From JAICMB01 sp035295125 (GTDB lineage: Bacteria; Acidobacteriota; Terriglobia; Bryobacterales; Bryobacteraceae): 64,000 nucleotides of DNA. Positions 24,828 to 32,729 of the stretch are shown here, piece by piece (positions within the stretch are counted from its first letter, which is position 1; the number at the start of each line of letters is the position of its first letter). A program made the translations under genes and the position numbers. The stretch is taken from the NCBI GenBank assembly GCA_035295125.1, contig DATGJP010000020.1, positions 336,223 to 400,222 of the forward strand, given 5' to 3'. The notes under the pieces are model-generated. The model was not told where the DNA came from and made no database searches. It was given only the letters and a program-made list of their open reading frames with translations.

Positions 24828-27800
24828 GTGGGTATTGCCGGACGTGTGGCGTCGACATTTATTCGCTCGAAGCTGACGCCGCTCTTCATCGTTTCCTCGC
24901 TTCTGTTAGGGGTCTTCGCCGTTCTGCGCCTGCCCCGCGAAGAGGAGCCCCAGATCATAGTTCCGATGATCGACGTATTCGTCGGCATGCCGGGCGCGTC
25001 GGCGCGCGAGGTCGAACAGCGCGTCACGCGGCCGATGGAAAAACTACTCTGGGAAATACCGGGCGTGGAGTACATCTATTCCAGCTCTAAACCCGGCGGC
25101 TCGCTGGCCATCGTCCGGTTCCGCGTCGGCGAGGACGAAGAGAAGAGCATCGTCAAGCTGAACCAGAAGATGTTCGCGAACTTCGATCGCATCCCGCCCG
25201 GGGCCACAACGCCCCTGATCAAGCCGCGGTCCATTGATGACGTGCCAATTCTGGCGCTGACGTTTACGAGCCAACAATATGGTCCGCTGGAGCTGCGGCG
25301 TGTGGCATCACAGGTGACGGACACCATCAAACAGGTGGAGAACGTTTCCGCGGTGGATCTCATCGGCGGCCAGCGGCGCGAACTGCGGGTGACACTCGAC
25401 GAATCGCGCATGGCGGCTTATGGCCTGTCGCCGCTCCGGGTCTACGCCGCGGTGTCGGGCGCCAACCAGAGGGTGCCGGCCGGTACCATCGCCCGGAATG
25501 ATCGCGAAGTAATCCTGAACACCGGCGAGTTGCTGCGTTCCGCGGAAGACGTGAAACGCATTGTGGTGGGCGTGGCGAATGAACGGCCCATCCTGGTGCG
25601 CGATGTCGCGGAGGTGAGCGACACGGGCGAAGAGCCGTCGAATTATGTCGAGTACGCGGTGGCCGGCGCGTTCCAACCCGCCGTTACCATCGCAATTTCG
25701 AAGCGCAAGGGCGCGAATGCGATTGACGTGGCGGATGCCGTCCTTCACCGCGTCGATTCCCTCAGAGGTTCCGTCATACCATCCCAGATAACGGTCGCCA
25801 CCACGCGCCAATACGGCGAAACCGCAGCCGAAAAGTCGAACGAACTGCTCATCCACATGGCCATCGCCGTCATTTCGGTGAGCTTGCTCATCGCCCTGAC
25901 GCTCGGGCTTCGGGAATCGCTGATCGTCTTCACCGCGATTCCCGTGACGCTGGCCCTCACGCTTGCCGTGTTCTACCTGTACGGCTTCACGTTGAACCGC
26001 ATCACGCTCTTTGCGCTGATCTTCTCCATAGGCATTCTGGTCGACGATGCCATCGTCGTCGTCGAGAACATCGCCCGGCATTGGTGTCTGCCCTGCAACC
26101 GGGCCGTTGAGCCGCACGTGATCGCCATCCGCGCAGTGGATGAAGTTGGCAACCCGACAATTCTCGCCACTTTGACCGTCATCGGCGCAATTCTCCCTAT
26201 GGCCTTTGTACGCGGTCTCATGGGGCCGTACATGCGCCCGATTCCGATTGGCGCAAGCTCAGCCATGTTCTTCTCGCTGATCGTCGCCTTCCTGGTGACG
26301 CCCTGGGCCGCCATTCGTATTCTCAAGCCGGCCCAAGGCCTGGAGCACACGCATCGCGAAGACCGCTTGACGCGGCTCTACCGCCGCTGGATGGGAAAGC
26401 TCATCCGGCATTCTTCATTGCGATGGGGGTTCCTCACCGGTGTCGTTGTGCTGCTGCTGGCTTCCATGGGCCTGCTTTACATTGGCTTCGTGAAAGTGAA
26501 GATGCTGCCGTTTGACAACAAGAGTGAGTTCCAGGTGATTGTCGACATGCCGGAGGGCACCACGCTGGAAGACACTGCCCGCGTCACGCGTGAACTCGCT
26601 GAGCAGGTCTTCCAGCAACCCGAAGTCACCAATCTCCAGACCTACGTCGGCACCGCCTCGCCGTATAACTTCAACGGCCTCGTCCGTCACTACTATTTGC
26701 GTGCCGGCTCGAACATCGCCGACATTCAGGTCAACCTCCTGTCAAAAGGCGAACGCAGCCATCAGAGCCATGAGATCGCCAAGCAGGTACGCGAACGGCT
26801 GCAACCCATCGCGCAACGCGAGGGTGCGCGCGTGAAGGTGGCCGAAGTTCCGCCTGGGCCGCCGGTTTTGGAGACACTCGTCGCCGAAGTCTACGGCCCC
26901 GACCAACAAGGTCAAATCGCCCTCGCCGGCCAGATCCGCAACACGTTTCGCGAAACCAAGGGCATCGTGGATGTTGATTGGTATGTCGAGGATGACCAGG
27001 CGCGGTCCGAGATGGTGGTGAACCGCCAGAAGGCCGCATTGAACGGCGTCACGGATGGCGACATCGCTCGGACCATGCGGATCGCATCCGCGGGAGAGGT
27101 GGCGGGGCTGCTTCACAGTCCGCAGGACCGCGAAGACATCCCACTACGGCTGCGGCTCGATCGGGCGGATCGAACCAGCCCGGAACGTATCGCGAGCCTT
27201 CGGGTCAACGGCACACCACTCGGCGAACTCGTCGAAACGCGCTCTTTCACCGAGGACAAGACCATTTATCACAAGAACCTGATGCCGGTCACCTATGTCA
27301 CGGCGGACGTCGCGGGGGCGATGGAAAGCCCTGTCTATGCCATCCTGGCGCTCGGTCCCAAGATTGACAAGATTAAAATCCCTGCCGGATACGCCATCGA
27401 GCAGTTCACAGCGCATCAGCCACTCGACGATGCCAGATACGCCATCAAGTGGGATGGCGAATGGCACATCACCTACGAGGTCTTCCGCGACCTGGGACTG
27501 GCCTTCGCTGCGGTCCTGGTCCTGATCTATGTCCTGGTGGTCGGCTGGTTCCAATCCTTCGCCACCCCGCTCGTGATCATGGCCGCCATTCCGTTCTCAC
27601 TGGTCGGAATCCTCCCCGCCCACGGACTGCTCCACGCTTTCTTCACCGCAACGTCGATGATCGGGTTCATCGCCGGCGCGGGCATCGTAGTCCGTAACTC
27701 TATCATTCTGGTCGATTTTATCGAACTCCGGCTGAAGGAAGGCATGCCGTTGGCCGAAGCGGTCATCGACGCGGGAGCAGTCCGCTTCCGTCCCATGGCA

Positions 27801-27962
27801 CTGACAGCCGCGGCCGTGGTGGTCGGCTCCAGCGTGATCCTCTTCGACCCCATCTTCCAGGGCCTCGCGATCGCCTTGATGGCGGGCGAGATCGCGTCGC
27901 TGCTGCTATCGCGTGTGACGGTCCCGGTGGTCTACTACGCTGTAAACAAAAGGAGAAGCTAA
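24828..27962 (+). CDS. RND-superfamily efflux pump, AcrB-like
   Basis: A 1044-residue inner-membrane pump of normal AcrB length. It starts with a GTG directly after the adaptor stop, with GGAGGG about 10 bases upstream. Visible are the first membrane helix (SKLTPLFIVSSLLLGVFAVL), two large periplasmic loops, VDDAIVVVENI (helix 4 with the proton-relay acidic pair) and a repeated second half with VRNSIILVDFIELRL. A variant sequence follows helix 4 (ARHWCLPCNRAVEP). The substrate class (drug, bile salt or lipid) cannot be set from sequence; helix 4 lacks the metal-pump pattern. Confidence 0.93.
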   Translation: MGIAGRVASTFIRSKLTPLFIVSSLLLGVFAVLRLPREEEPQIIVPMIDVFVGMPGASAREVEQRVTRPMEKLLWEIPGVEYIYSSSKPGGSLAIVRFRVGEDEEKSIVKLNQKMFANFDRIPPGATTPLIKPRSIDDVPILALTFTSQQYGPLELRRVASQVTDTIKQVENVSAVDLIGGQRRELRVTLDESRMAAYGLSPLRVYAAVSGANQRVPAGTIARNDREVILNTGELLRSAEDVKRIVVGVANERPILVRDVAEVSDTGEEPSNYVEYAVAGAFQPAVTIAISKRKGANAIDVADAVLHRVDSLRGSVIPSQITVATTRQYGETAAEKSNELLIHMAIAVISVSLLIALTLGLRESLIVFTAIPVTLALTLAVFYLYGFTLNRITLFALIFSIGILVDDAIVVVENIARHWCLPCNRAVEPHVIAIRAVDEVGNPTILATLTVIGAILPMAFVRGLMGPYMRPIPIGASSAMFFSLIVAFLVTPWAAIRILKPAQGLEHTHREDRLTRLYRRWMGKLIRHSSLRWGFLTGVVVLLLASMGLLYIGFVKVKMLPFDNKSEFQVIVDMPEGTTLEDTARVTRELAEQVFQQPEVTNLQTYVGTASPYNFNGLVRHYYLRAGSNIADIQVNLLSKGERSHQSHEIAKQVRERLQPIAQREGARVKVAEVPPGPPVLETLVAEVYGPDQQGQIALAGQIRNTFRETKGIVDVDWYVEDDQARSEMVVNRQKAALNGVTDGDIARTMRIASAGEVAGLLHSPQDREDIPLRLRLDRADRTSPERIASLRVNGTPLGELVETRSFTEDKTIYHKNLMPVTYVTADVAGAMESPVYAILALGPKIDKIKIPAGYAIEQFTAHQPLDDARYAIKWDGEWHITYEVFRDLGLAFAAVLVLIYVLVVGWFQSFATPLVIMAAIPFSLVGILPAHGLLHAFFTATSMIGFIAGAGIVVRNSIILVDFIELRLKEGMPLAEAVIDAGAVRFRPMALTAAAVVVGSSVILFDPIFQGLAIALMAGEIASLLLSRVTVPVVYYAVNKRRS

Positions 27963-28151
27963 ATGACGGTGGATCGATATCTGCGCCTCATCGCTGGGAT
28001 ATTCGTATTGGGGACCCTGGCTATGGGACATTGGGTAAACCCAGGTTGGTATTGGTTTACAGCTTTCGTGGGATTGAACCTGTTTCAGTCCGCTTTCACG
28101 AACTGGTGTCCGATGATGACAATTCTCAGGAAACTAGGAGTGAGAGGTTAA
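27963..28151 (+). CDS. DUF2892 (YgaP-like) small membrane protein
   Basis: A 62-residue protein with two membrane helices (LIAGIFVLGTLAMGHW; WFTAFVGLNLFQSAFTNW) and the conserved ending NWCPMMTILRKLGV. The same domain forms the membrane part of rhodanese YgaP. Its ATG starts at the base after the RND stop, with AGGAGA just upstream, so it belongs to the efflux operon. Its role in efflux is unknown. Confidence 0.9.
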   Translation: MTVDRYLRLIAGIFVLGTLAMGHWVNPGWYWFTAFVGLNLFQSAFTNWCPMMTILRKLGVRG

Positions 28152-28167
28152 ACCGGTTGGCGCACGC

Positions 28168-28252
28168 AAGACCCTTTCGGGCGCCGGGGAGGATTGCTTC
28201 AGGGGTCTTTATATGAGGTTAGTCTCGCTTTGGTGGGAGTTGCCTCCCCGGC
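28168..28252. promoter_or_regulatory. Interleaved inverted repeats downstream of the efflux operon
   Basis: AAGACCC (28168-28174) can pair with GGGTCTT (28203-28209), and GCCGGGGAGG (28183-28192) with CCTCCCCGGC (28243-28252). The two stems interleave, so the RNA could form alternative structures or a pseudoknot. The first stem is followed by TTATATG and may serve as a weak terminator. The remaining bases to 28307 are AT-rich with short T runs and no gene. Confidence 0.45.
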
Positions 28253-28307
28253 TTAATTCCAATAATAATATATGATTTTTCGGAACGCAACAGTTTTTTG
28301 TAGATCG

Positions 28308-29201
28308 CTACGATTTTTTTATCTCAACCCCCGCCCACTCCTCCTCCAGCCGCACCGTCGAGCAGAAGTCCATATCCCCGTAACCCTTTGATATAGCAGT
28401 CTGAAAGACCTGTTGAGTAGCCGCTGTAACGGGCATCGGAACCCCTAGTTCGCGTCCCGAACCAAGCGCCATCGTGACATCCTTGTGCATCCACTTTGTG
28501 GAAAAGTTGACTCCGAAGTCCCTACGGAGAATGAAAGGGGCCTTGTAGGAGATCAGGCCGGACTTAGCTGCACTGTTTTCAAGGATTTGCAGCATCAGTT
28601 CGGGGTCCACCCCGCCTTTGACCGCCAACGTCATGCCTTCGTTAAAAGCCTGCATGATGTTTGCAAGTACAAGATTCTGTGTGAGTTTCGCCTGCAGCCC
28701 CTTGCCCGGCCCGCCGCAGTAGTAAAAGTTTTTCCCCATCGCCTCGAACCACGGTTTCGCCCGGTCGAATACCCCCTGATCGCCCCCTATCATAAAGGTT
28801 AGCGTTCCGTTGGTCGCCCCAGGCGTCGACCCGGTACACGGCGCATCCAAAAAATGGATTCCCTTGGATTCGAGCGCCGACCCAATCTCCCGGCTACCCT
28901 CCGGCGAAATGGTGCTGGCATCCGCCACGATGGTTCCCGCCTTGGCGCCCTCGATCACCCCGTCCGCCCCCAGAATGACGTGCTTCGACATCGCCGTGTC
29001 GCCCACGCACTGGAAAACGCACTCCGACCGCGCCGCAACCTCTTTAGGCGACGCGCACGCCGTCCCGTGCCCCTCCTTCGCCAATGCCTCCGCCTTCCCG
29101 GAGGAATGCGACCACAATGCCACCTCGTGTCCCGCCTGAAGCAGCCGCCGCGCCATCGGAGCGCCCATCAGTCCCAAGCCCAAAAACCCGAGTTTCGCCA
29201 T
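28308..29201 (-). CDS. NAD(P)-dependent beta-hydroxyacid dehydrogenase (GLYR1/HIBADH type)
   Basis: A 297-residue enzyme of the 3-hydroxyisobutyrate/glyoxylate reductase family. The N-terminal Rossmann motif is GFLGLGLMGAPMARRLL, the substrate segment FLDAPCTGSTPGA, and the catalytic Lys lies in GLQAKLTQNLVLANIMQAFNEG. Expected reaction: reversible NAD(P)-linked oxidation of a small beta-hydroxyacid or reduction of a semialdehyde. It diverges from the ADOP 1 gene with only 17 bases between start codons. Confidence 0.93.
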   Translation of the reverse strand: MAKLGFLGLGLMGAPMARRLLQAGHEVALWSHSSGKAEALAKEGHGTACASPKEVAARSECVFQCVGDTAMSKHVILGADGVIEGAKAGTIVADASTISPEGSREIGSALESKGIHFLDAPCTGSTPGATNGTLTFMIGGDQGVFDRAKPWFEAMGKNFYYCGGPGKGLQAKLTQNLVLANIMQAFNEGMTLAVKGGVDPELMLQILENSAAKSGLISYKAPFILRRDFGVNFSTKWMHKDVTMALGSGRELGVPMPVTAATQQVFQTAISKGYGDMDFCSTVRLEEEWAGVEIKKS

Positions 29202-29218
29202 AAGAGAAGATAATAGCA

Positions 29219-31570
29219 GTGAGCCTGCTTCAGGATCTGCGCCATGCCGTCCGCACTGCGCGCAAGACTCCGGCCTTCACAGCCATTGCGATCCTCTCCC
29301 TTGCCCTTGGCATCGGAGCCAACACCGCGATCTTTAGCGTCGTCGAAGCCGTAGTACTCCGCTCGCTCCCTTACCACGATGCTTCGCGCATCTGTCTGCT
29401 CTGGAAAAGCGTGCCCGCAAAAAGCATCGCCTGGGACTGGTCCTCATACCCGATGATTCGCGACTGGCGCGACCGCAACCACGTCTTCACGGATCTCGCT
29501 ATCATTCTCCGCCCCGAAGGCTCGCAGATGATCCTCACCGCCGGCGCCGAACCCCAAAGAATCCAGGCGGCGAAGGTCACCGCCAATCTCTTCCCGATTC
29601 TCGGCTCCACCCCGGCGCTCGGCCGCACGTTCACGGAAGACGAGGAGAAACACGCCGCGCGCGTAGCCGTCGTCAGCTACGGTTTTTGGAAACGGAACGG
29701 TTCGACCCAGGTCCTGGAACTCGATCACGAGAAATTCACCGTCATCGGAGTCATGCCGCCCGCGTTCCAATTCCCCGATCCGGCAACACAGGTCTGGACC
29801 CTGCTCTCCCAAGACACCCGTTGGCCAACCTTCCAGCGCGTTCGCGTCGCCGACGCCTTCACCGCAGTCGGTCGTCTGAAGCCGGGCGTCACGCTCGATC
29901 GAGCCCGCGCCCAGATGTCTACCATCGCCGCCGCACTCGCGCACGAGCACGCCGACACTGACGCGGGTTCGACCATCCGGGTCATTCCGCTGCCCGAACA
30001 AATCGCCGGGCCGCGCCTCCGCACAACCCTCTGGATTCTGTTCGCGGCTGTCCTCTGCGTCCTCCTGATCGCTTGTGCCAACGTCGCCAACCTGCTGCTC
30101 GCGCGAGGAGCCGCCCGCCAACAGGAATTTGCGATCCGCGCAGCCCTGGGCGCCGGACGTGCCCGCCTGATCCGCCAACTCCTGACCGAAAGCCTGCTGC
30201 TCTCCACCACCGCCGCCATCGTAGGACTTGCTCTCGGCTGGGTCGCCCTACGCGTCTTAATCGCAATGGCCCCCGCCAATCTGCCGCGCCTTGACGGCGT
30301 GCATCTGAACCCCGCCATTTTGGTCTTCGTCCTAGTCATCTCGCTTGCGAGCGGGCTTGTCTTCGGCCTGGCGCCCGCTTGGCAGTCAACGCGGCTCAAC
30401 CAAAGCGCCGCACGAGTGACCCACCGCACCCGAGGCCTTTTCGTCGCCCTTGAATATGCCATCGCCGTCGCCCTGCTCGCCGCAGCCGGCCTGCTGCTGC
30501 GTAGCTTCGAACGTATGGAAACGGCTGAACTCGGCTTCGAGCCGCGCCACATCCTCACCATGACCCTCGACCTCCACGCGAACGCCAGCTACGAACAAGC
30601 CATCGAACGCATTGAGGCACTGCCGGGGGTCGAACGGGCGGCCGTCGGCAACGTGCTCGCCGATCACATCCCGAACAACAGCATCGCCATCGAAGGCCGC
30701 CCCACGCCCGACGGCTCCCAGTCGAACGTCCGCTACGTGGTGACGCCGGAGTACTTCGATCTCATGCGCATCCCGCTTCTCCAAGGCCGCCTGCTCGCCG
30801 CCGCCGACACCGCCAACAGCCCGCCAGTCGCGATCATCAACCAGACCATGCAGCGCCGCTTCTGGCCGGACGGCGACGCCATCGGTAAGCGCTTCGCGCA
30901 AGCGCTCCCCGGCCAAGGAGGCGCCCGCTGGATAACCGTGGTGGGAATCGTCCGCGACCATCGACGCAACGGACGCGAGAGCGACGTAGTGCCCGCCTTC
31001 TACGAACCACTGCGCCAATGGCAGTGGCCCGCCGAAATGGGGCTGCTGGTGCGCACCGCAAGCGATCCGGCTTCCCTGGCCTCGGCCGTCCGCCGAATAG
31101 TCCGATCCATCGAACCCACAGCACCCTACTTCGAAATCACGACAGTGGAAGACCAGCTCGCAAACCTTGAGCAACCCCGCCGTTTCCAAACCACGCTGCT
31201 AACCATCCTCGCCGGCCTCGCGCTGACGTTGTCCGCAATCGGCATCTACGCGCTCCTGCACTATTCCGTGGCGCAGCGCAAACGCGAGATCGGCATCCGC
31301 CTCGCGCTGGGGGCGCAAAGCATCGATCTGCTCACCCTGATTGCGGGCCAAGGCCTGCGCTGGGCGCTTGCGGGCCTCACGGCCGGAACGATCGCTTCGC
31401 TCGCGTTAACTCGCGTTCTGCGAAGTATGCTCTACGGCATTAGCGCCACCGATCCGGTAACGTTTTTAGGAGCGATAGCACTCCTATTAGTGGTGGCCAG
31501 TGTATCCGCGGCTCTCCCGGCACGCGCCGCTTCGCGTGTCGACCCGCTTGCCGCGATCAACCCCGATTGA
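29219..31570 (+). CDS. ADOP-type MacB/FtsX permease (copy 1)
   Basis: A 783-residue protein of the acidobacterial duplicated orphan permease type: two MacB-periplasmic-core plus FtsX units in one chain. It begins MSLLQDLRHAVRTARKTPAF, then a membrane helix with LGIGANTAIFSVVEAVVLRSLP. FtsX motifs are RQQEFAIRAALGAGRARLIR in the middle and RKREIGIRLALGAQSIDL near the end. No ATPase gene accompanies it, hence orphan. The GTG start at 29219 is set by this conserved N terminus. These proteins are expanded in Acidobacteriota and their transport role is not established. Confidence 0.93.
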   Translation: MSLLQDLRHAVRTARKTPAFTAIAILSLALGIGANTAIFSVVEAVVLRSLPYHDASRICLLWKSVPAKSIAWDWSSYPMIRDWRDRNHVFTDLAIILRPEGSQMILTAGAEPQRIQAAKVTANLFPILGSTPALGRTFTEDEEKHAARVAVVSYGFWKRNGSTQVLELDHEKFTVIGVMPPAFQFPDPATQVWTLLSQDTRWPTFQRVRVADAFTAVGRLKPGVTLDRARAQMSTIAAALAHEHADTDAGSTIRVIPLPEQIAGPRLRTTLWILFAAVLCVLLIACANVANLLLARGAARQQEFAIRAALGAGRARLIRQLLTESLLLSTTAAIVGLALGWVALRVLIAMAPANLPRLDGVHLNPAILVFVLVISLASGLVFGLAPAWQSTRLNQSAARVTHRTRGLFVALEYAIAVALLAAAGLLLRSFERMETAELGFEPRHILTMTLDLHANASYEQAIERIEALPGVERAAVGNVLADHIPNNSIAIEGRPTPDGSQSNVRYVVTPEYFDLMRIPLLQGRLLAAADTANSPPVAIINQTMQRRFWPDGDAIGKRFAQALPGQGGARWITVVGIVRDHRRNGRESDVVPAFYEPLRQWQWPAEMGLLVRTASDPASLASAVRRIVRSIEPTAPYFEITTVEDQLANLEQPRRFQTTLLTILAGLALTLSAIGIYALLHYSVAQRKREIGIRLALGAQSIDLLTLIAGQGLRWALAGLTAGTIASLALTRVLRSMLYGISATDPVTFLGAIALLLVVASVSAALPARAASRVDPLAAINPD

Positions 31571-31631
31571 CACCCTAAAGGGAACTCACTCGTTGGTTGC
31601 GTTAGACTAAAGCCTTCCATCGGCGTGAATT

Positions 31632-32723
31632 ATGTGTTTCTCGGGATCCAGTAAAGAGGCCGTCAAGACACCGGAGCCGCAGCCGACTCCGACCCAAAAC
31701 CCGGTTCTCGTTCAGCCGAGCCTGACGCCTACGATCCCTTCCTCTGAAACGCCAACGGAGAAGGTACAATCTTCACCTCTTCCGCCTTCACTCGAAAGCG
31801 TGCCGCTAAGCCCTCCTACGGCCAAGACCGGCTGCCAGTCGCCGGAACCGCTTCCCCCGCCGGAAGAAAAACCGGTAAATGTCGTCCTCGAAAAGGAGCG
31901 GGACGAGCTTCCAACGTCGAAACCGGTTCCGAAGCAACCCGAGAAACCGAAGCCGGTCGAGCAGGCGATTCTCCACGTCAAGGTATACAAGAAGGGCGAT
32001 CCTACCCACATATTTGGGGCGGCAACGGTGAAATCCACGCTTGCCGGTAGCAAGCAAACCCCCATGGAAACGGGCATCGCCGAATTCGGCACCGTCGCTA
32101 CAGGTAAGCATCTCATCACCGTCACGCTGCAGGGAGACGCTGCGAAGAAATTCATCCCGCCGACAGCACCTGTCGAGCAAGTGCTGGCGAACGGCGACAA
32201 CATCACCGTCAATATCGAGGTTGAACCGAAAATCTGGACGTTGAAGGTCACCGTGGAAAGCACGACCGCCTTTGGCTGGCCCAAGGACGCCGTGAATGTA
32301 GAATTCCCCACCACCTCCATCGCCTCAAAGACCGTGACTCTCACCGCCAAGACTGGTGAAGTGACCGTCACAGGCGAGGACGATGCCACCGGCACCGCCA
32401 AGGCCACCGTCGCAAACTGGACTCTGGAAAAAGAAGAGCCCATAACTCTGACCAGCGGCGATTCCAAAACCGTGACCCTCAAACTCAAAGGAGTCGACGA
32501 GGCATTCCTGCTGGTCGACGCCGGCACCCCGCCCGCGCCGGTCAAAGACGAGAACGTCACGCTCCTGCGCGAAGACGGAACGCCGGTCCCTGGCGCTCCG
32601 GCGAAGACCGACGCCGATGGCAAGGTCAAGCTCACCAACGTGCCACCCGAGAAATACAAAATCAAGTTCCCGGACCGCTACGACGCGGAATGGGAGTTCG
32701 ACAAGTACGACGACCTGACGTGA
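31632..32723 (+). CDS. Pro-rich protein with tandem Ig/transthyretin-like domains
   Basis: A 363-residue protein without signal peptide or membrane segment. Residues 10-110 are Pro/Glu/Lys/Ser-rich and probably disordered. Three beta domains follow: about 112-200 (ILHVKVYKKGDPTHIFGAA), 200-290 (LKVTVESTTAFGWPKDAVNV) and 290-363 (LLVDAGTPPAPVKDENVTLL, then DADGKVKLTNVPP). The ending KIKFPDRYDAEWEF recalls the C-terminal transthyretin-like modules on VgrG/PAAR-type secretion proteins, which carry effectors; that comparison is from memory and is only suggestive. It starts a three-gene cassette with a protease 6 bases downstream. I do not recognise a family for the whole protein. Confidence 0.65.
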   Translation: MCFSGSSKEAVKTPEPQPTPTQNPVLVQPSLTPTIPSSETPTEKVQSSPLPPSLESVPLSPPTAKTGCQSPEPLPPPEEKPVNVVLEKERDELPTSKPVPKQPEKPKPVEQAILHVKVYKKGDPTHIFGAATVKSTLAGSKQTPMETGIAEFGTVATGKHLITVTLQGDAAKKFIPPTAPVEQVLANGDNITVNIEVEPKIWTLKVTVESTTAFGWPKDAVNVEFPTTSIASKTVTLTAKTGEVTVTGEDDATGTAKATVANWTLEKEEPITLTSGDSKTVTLKLKGVDEAFLLVDAGTPPAPVKDENVTLLREDGTPVPGAPAKTDADGKVKLTNVPPEKYKIKFPDRYDAEWEFDKYDDLT

Positions 32724-32729
32724 GGAACG

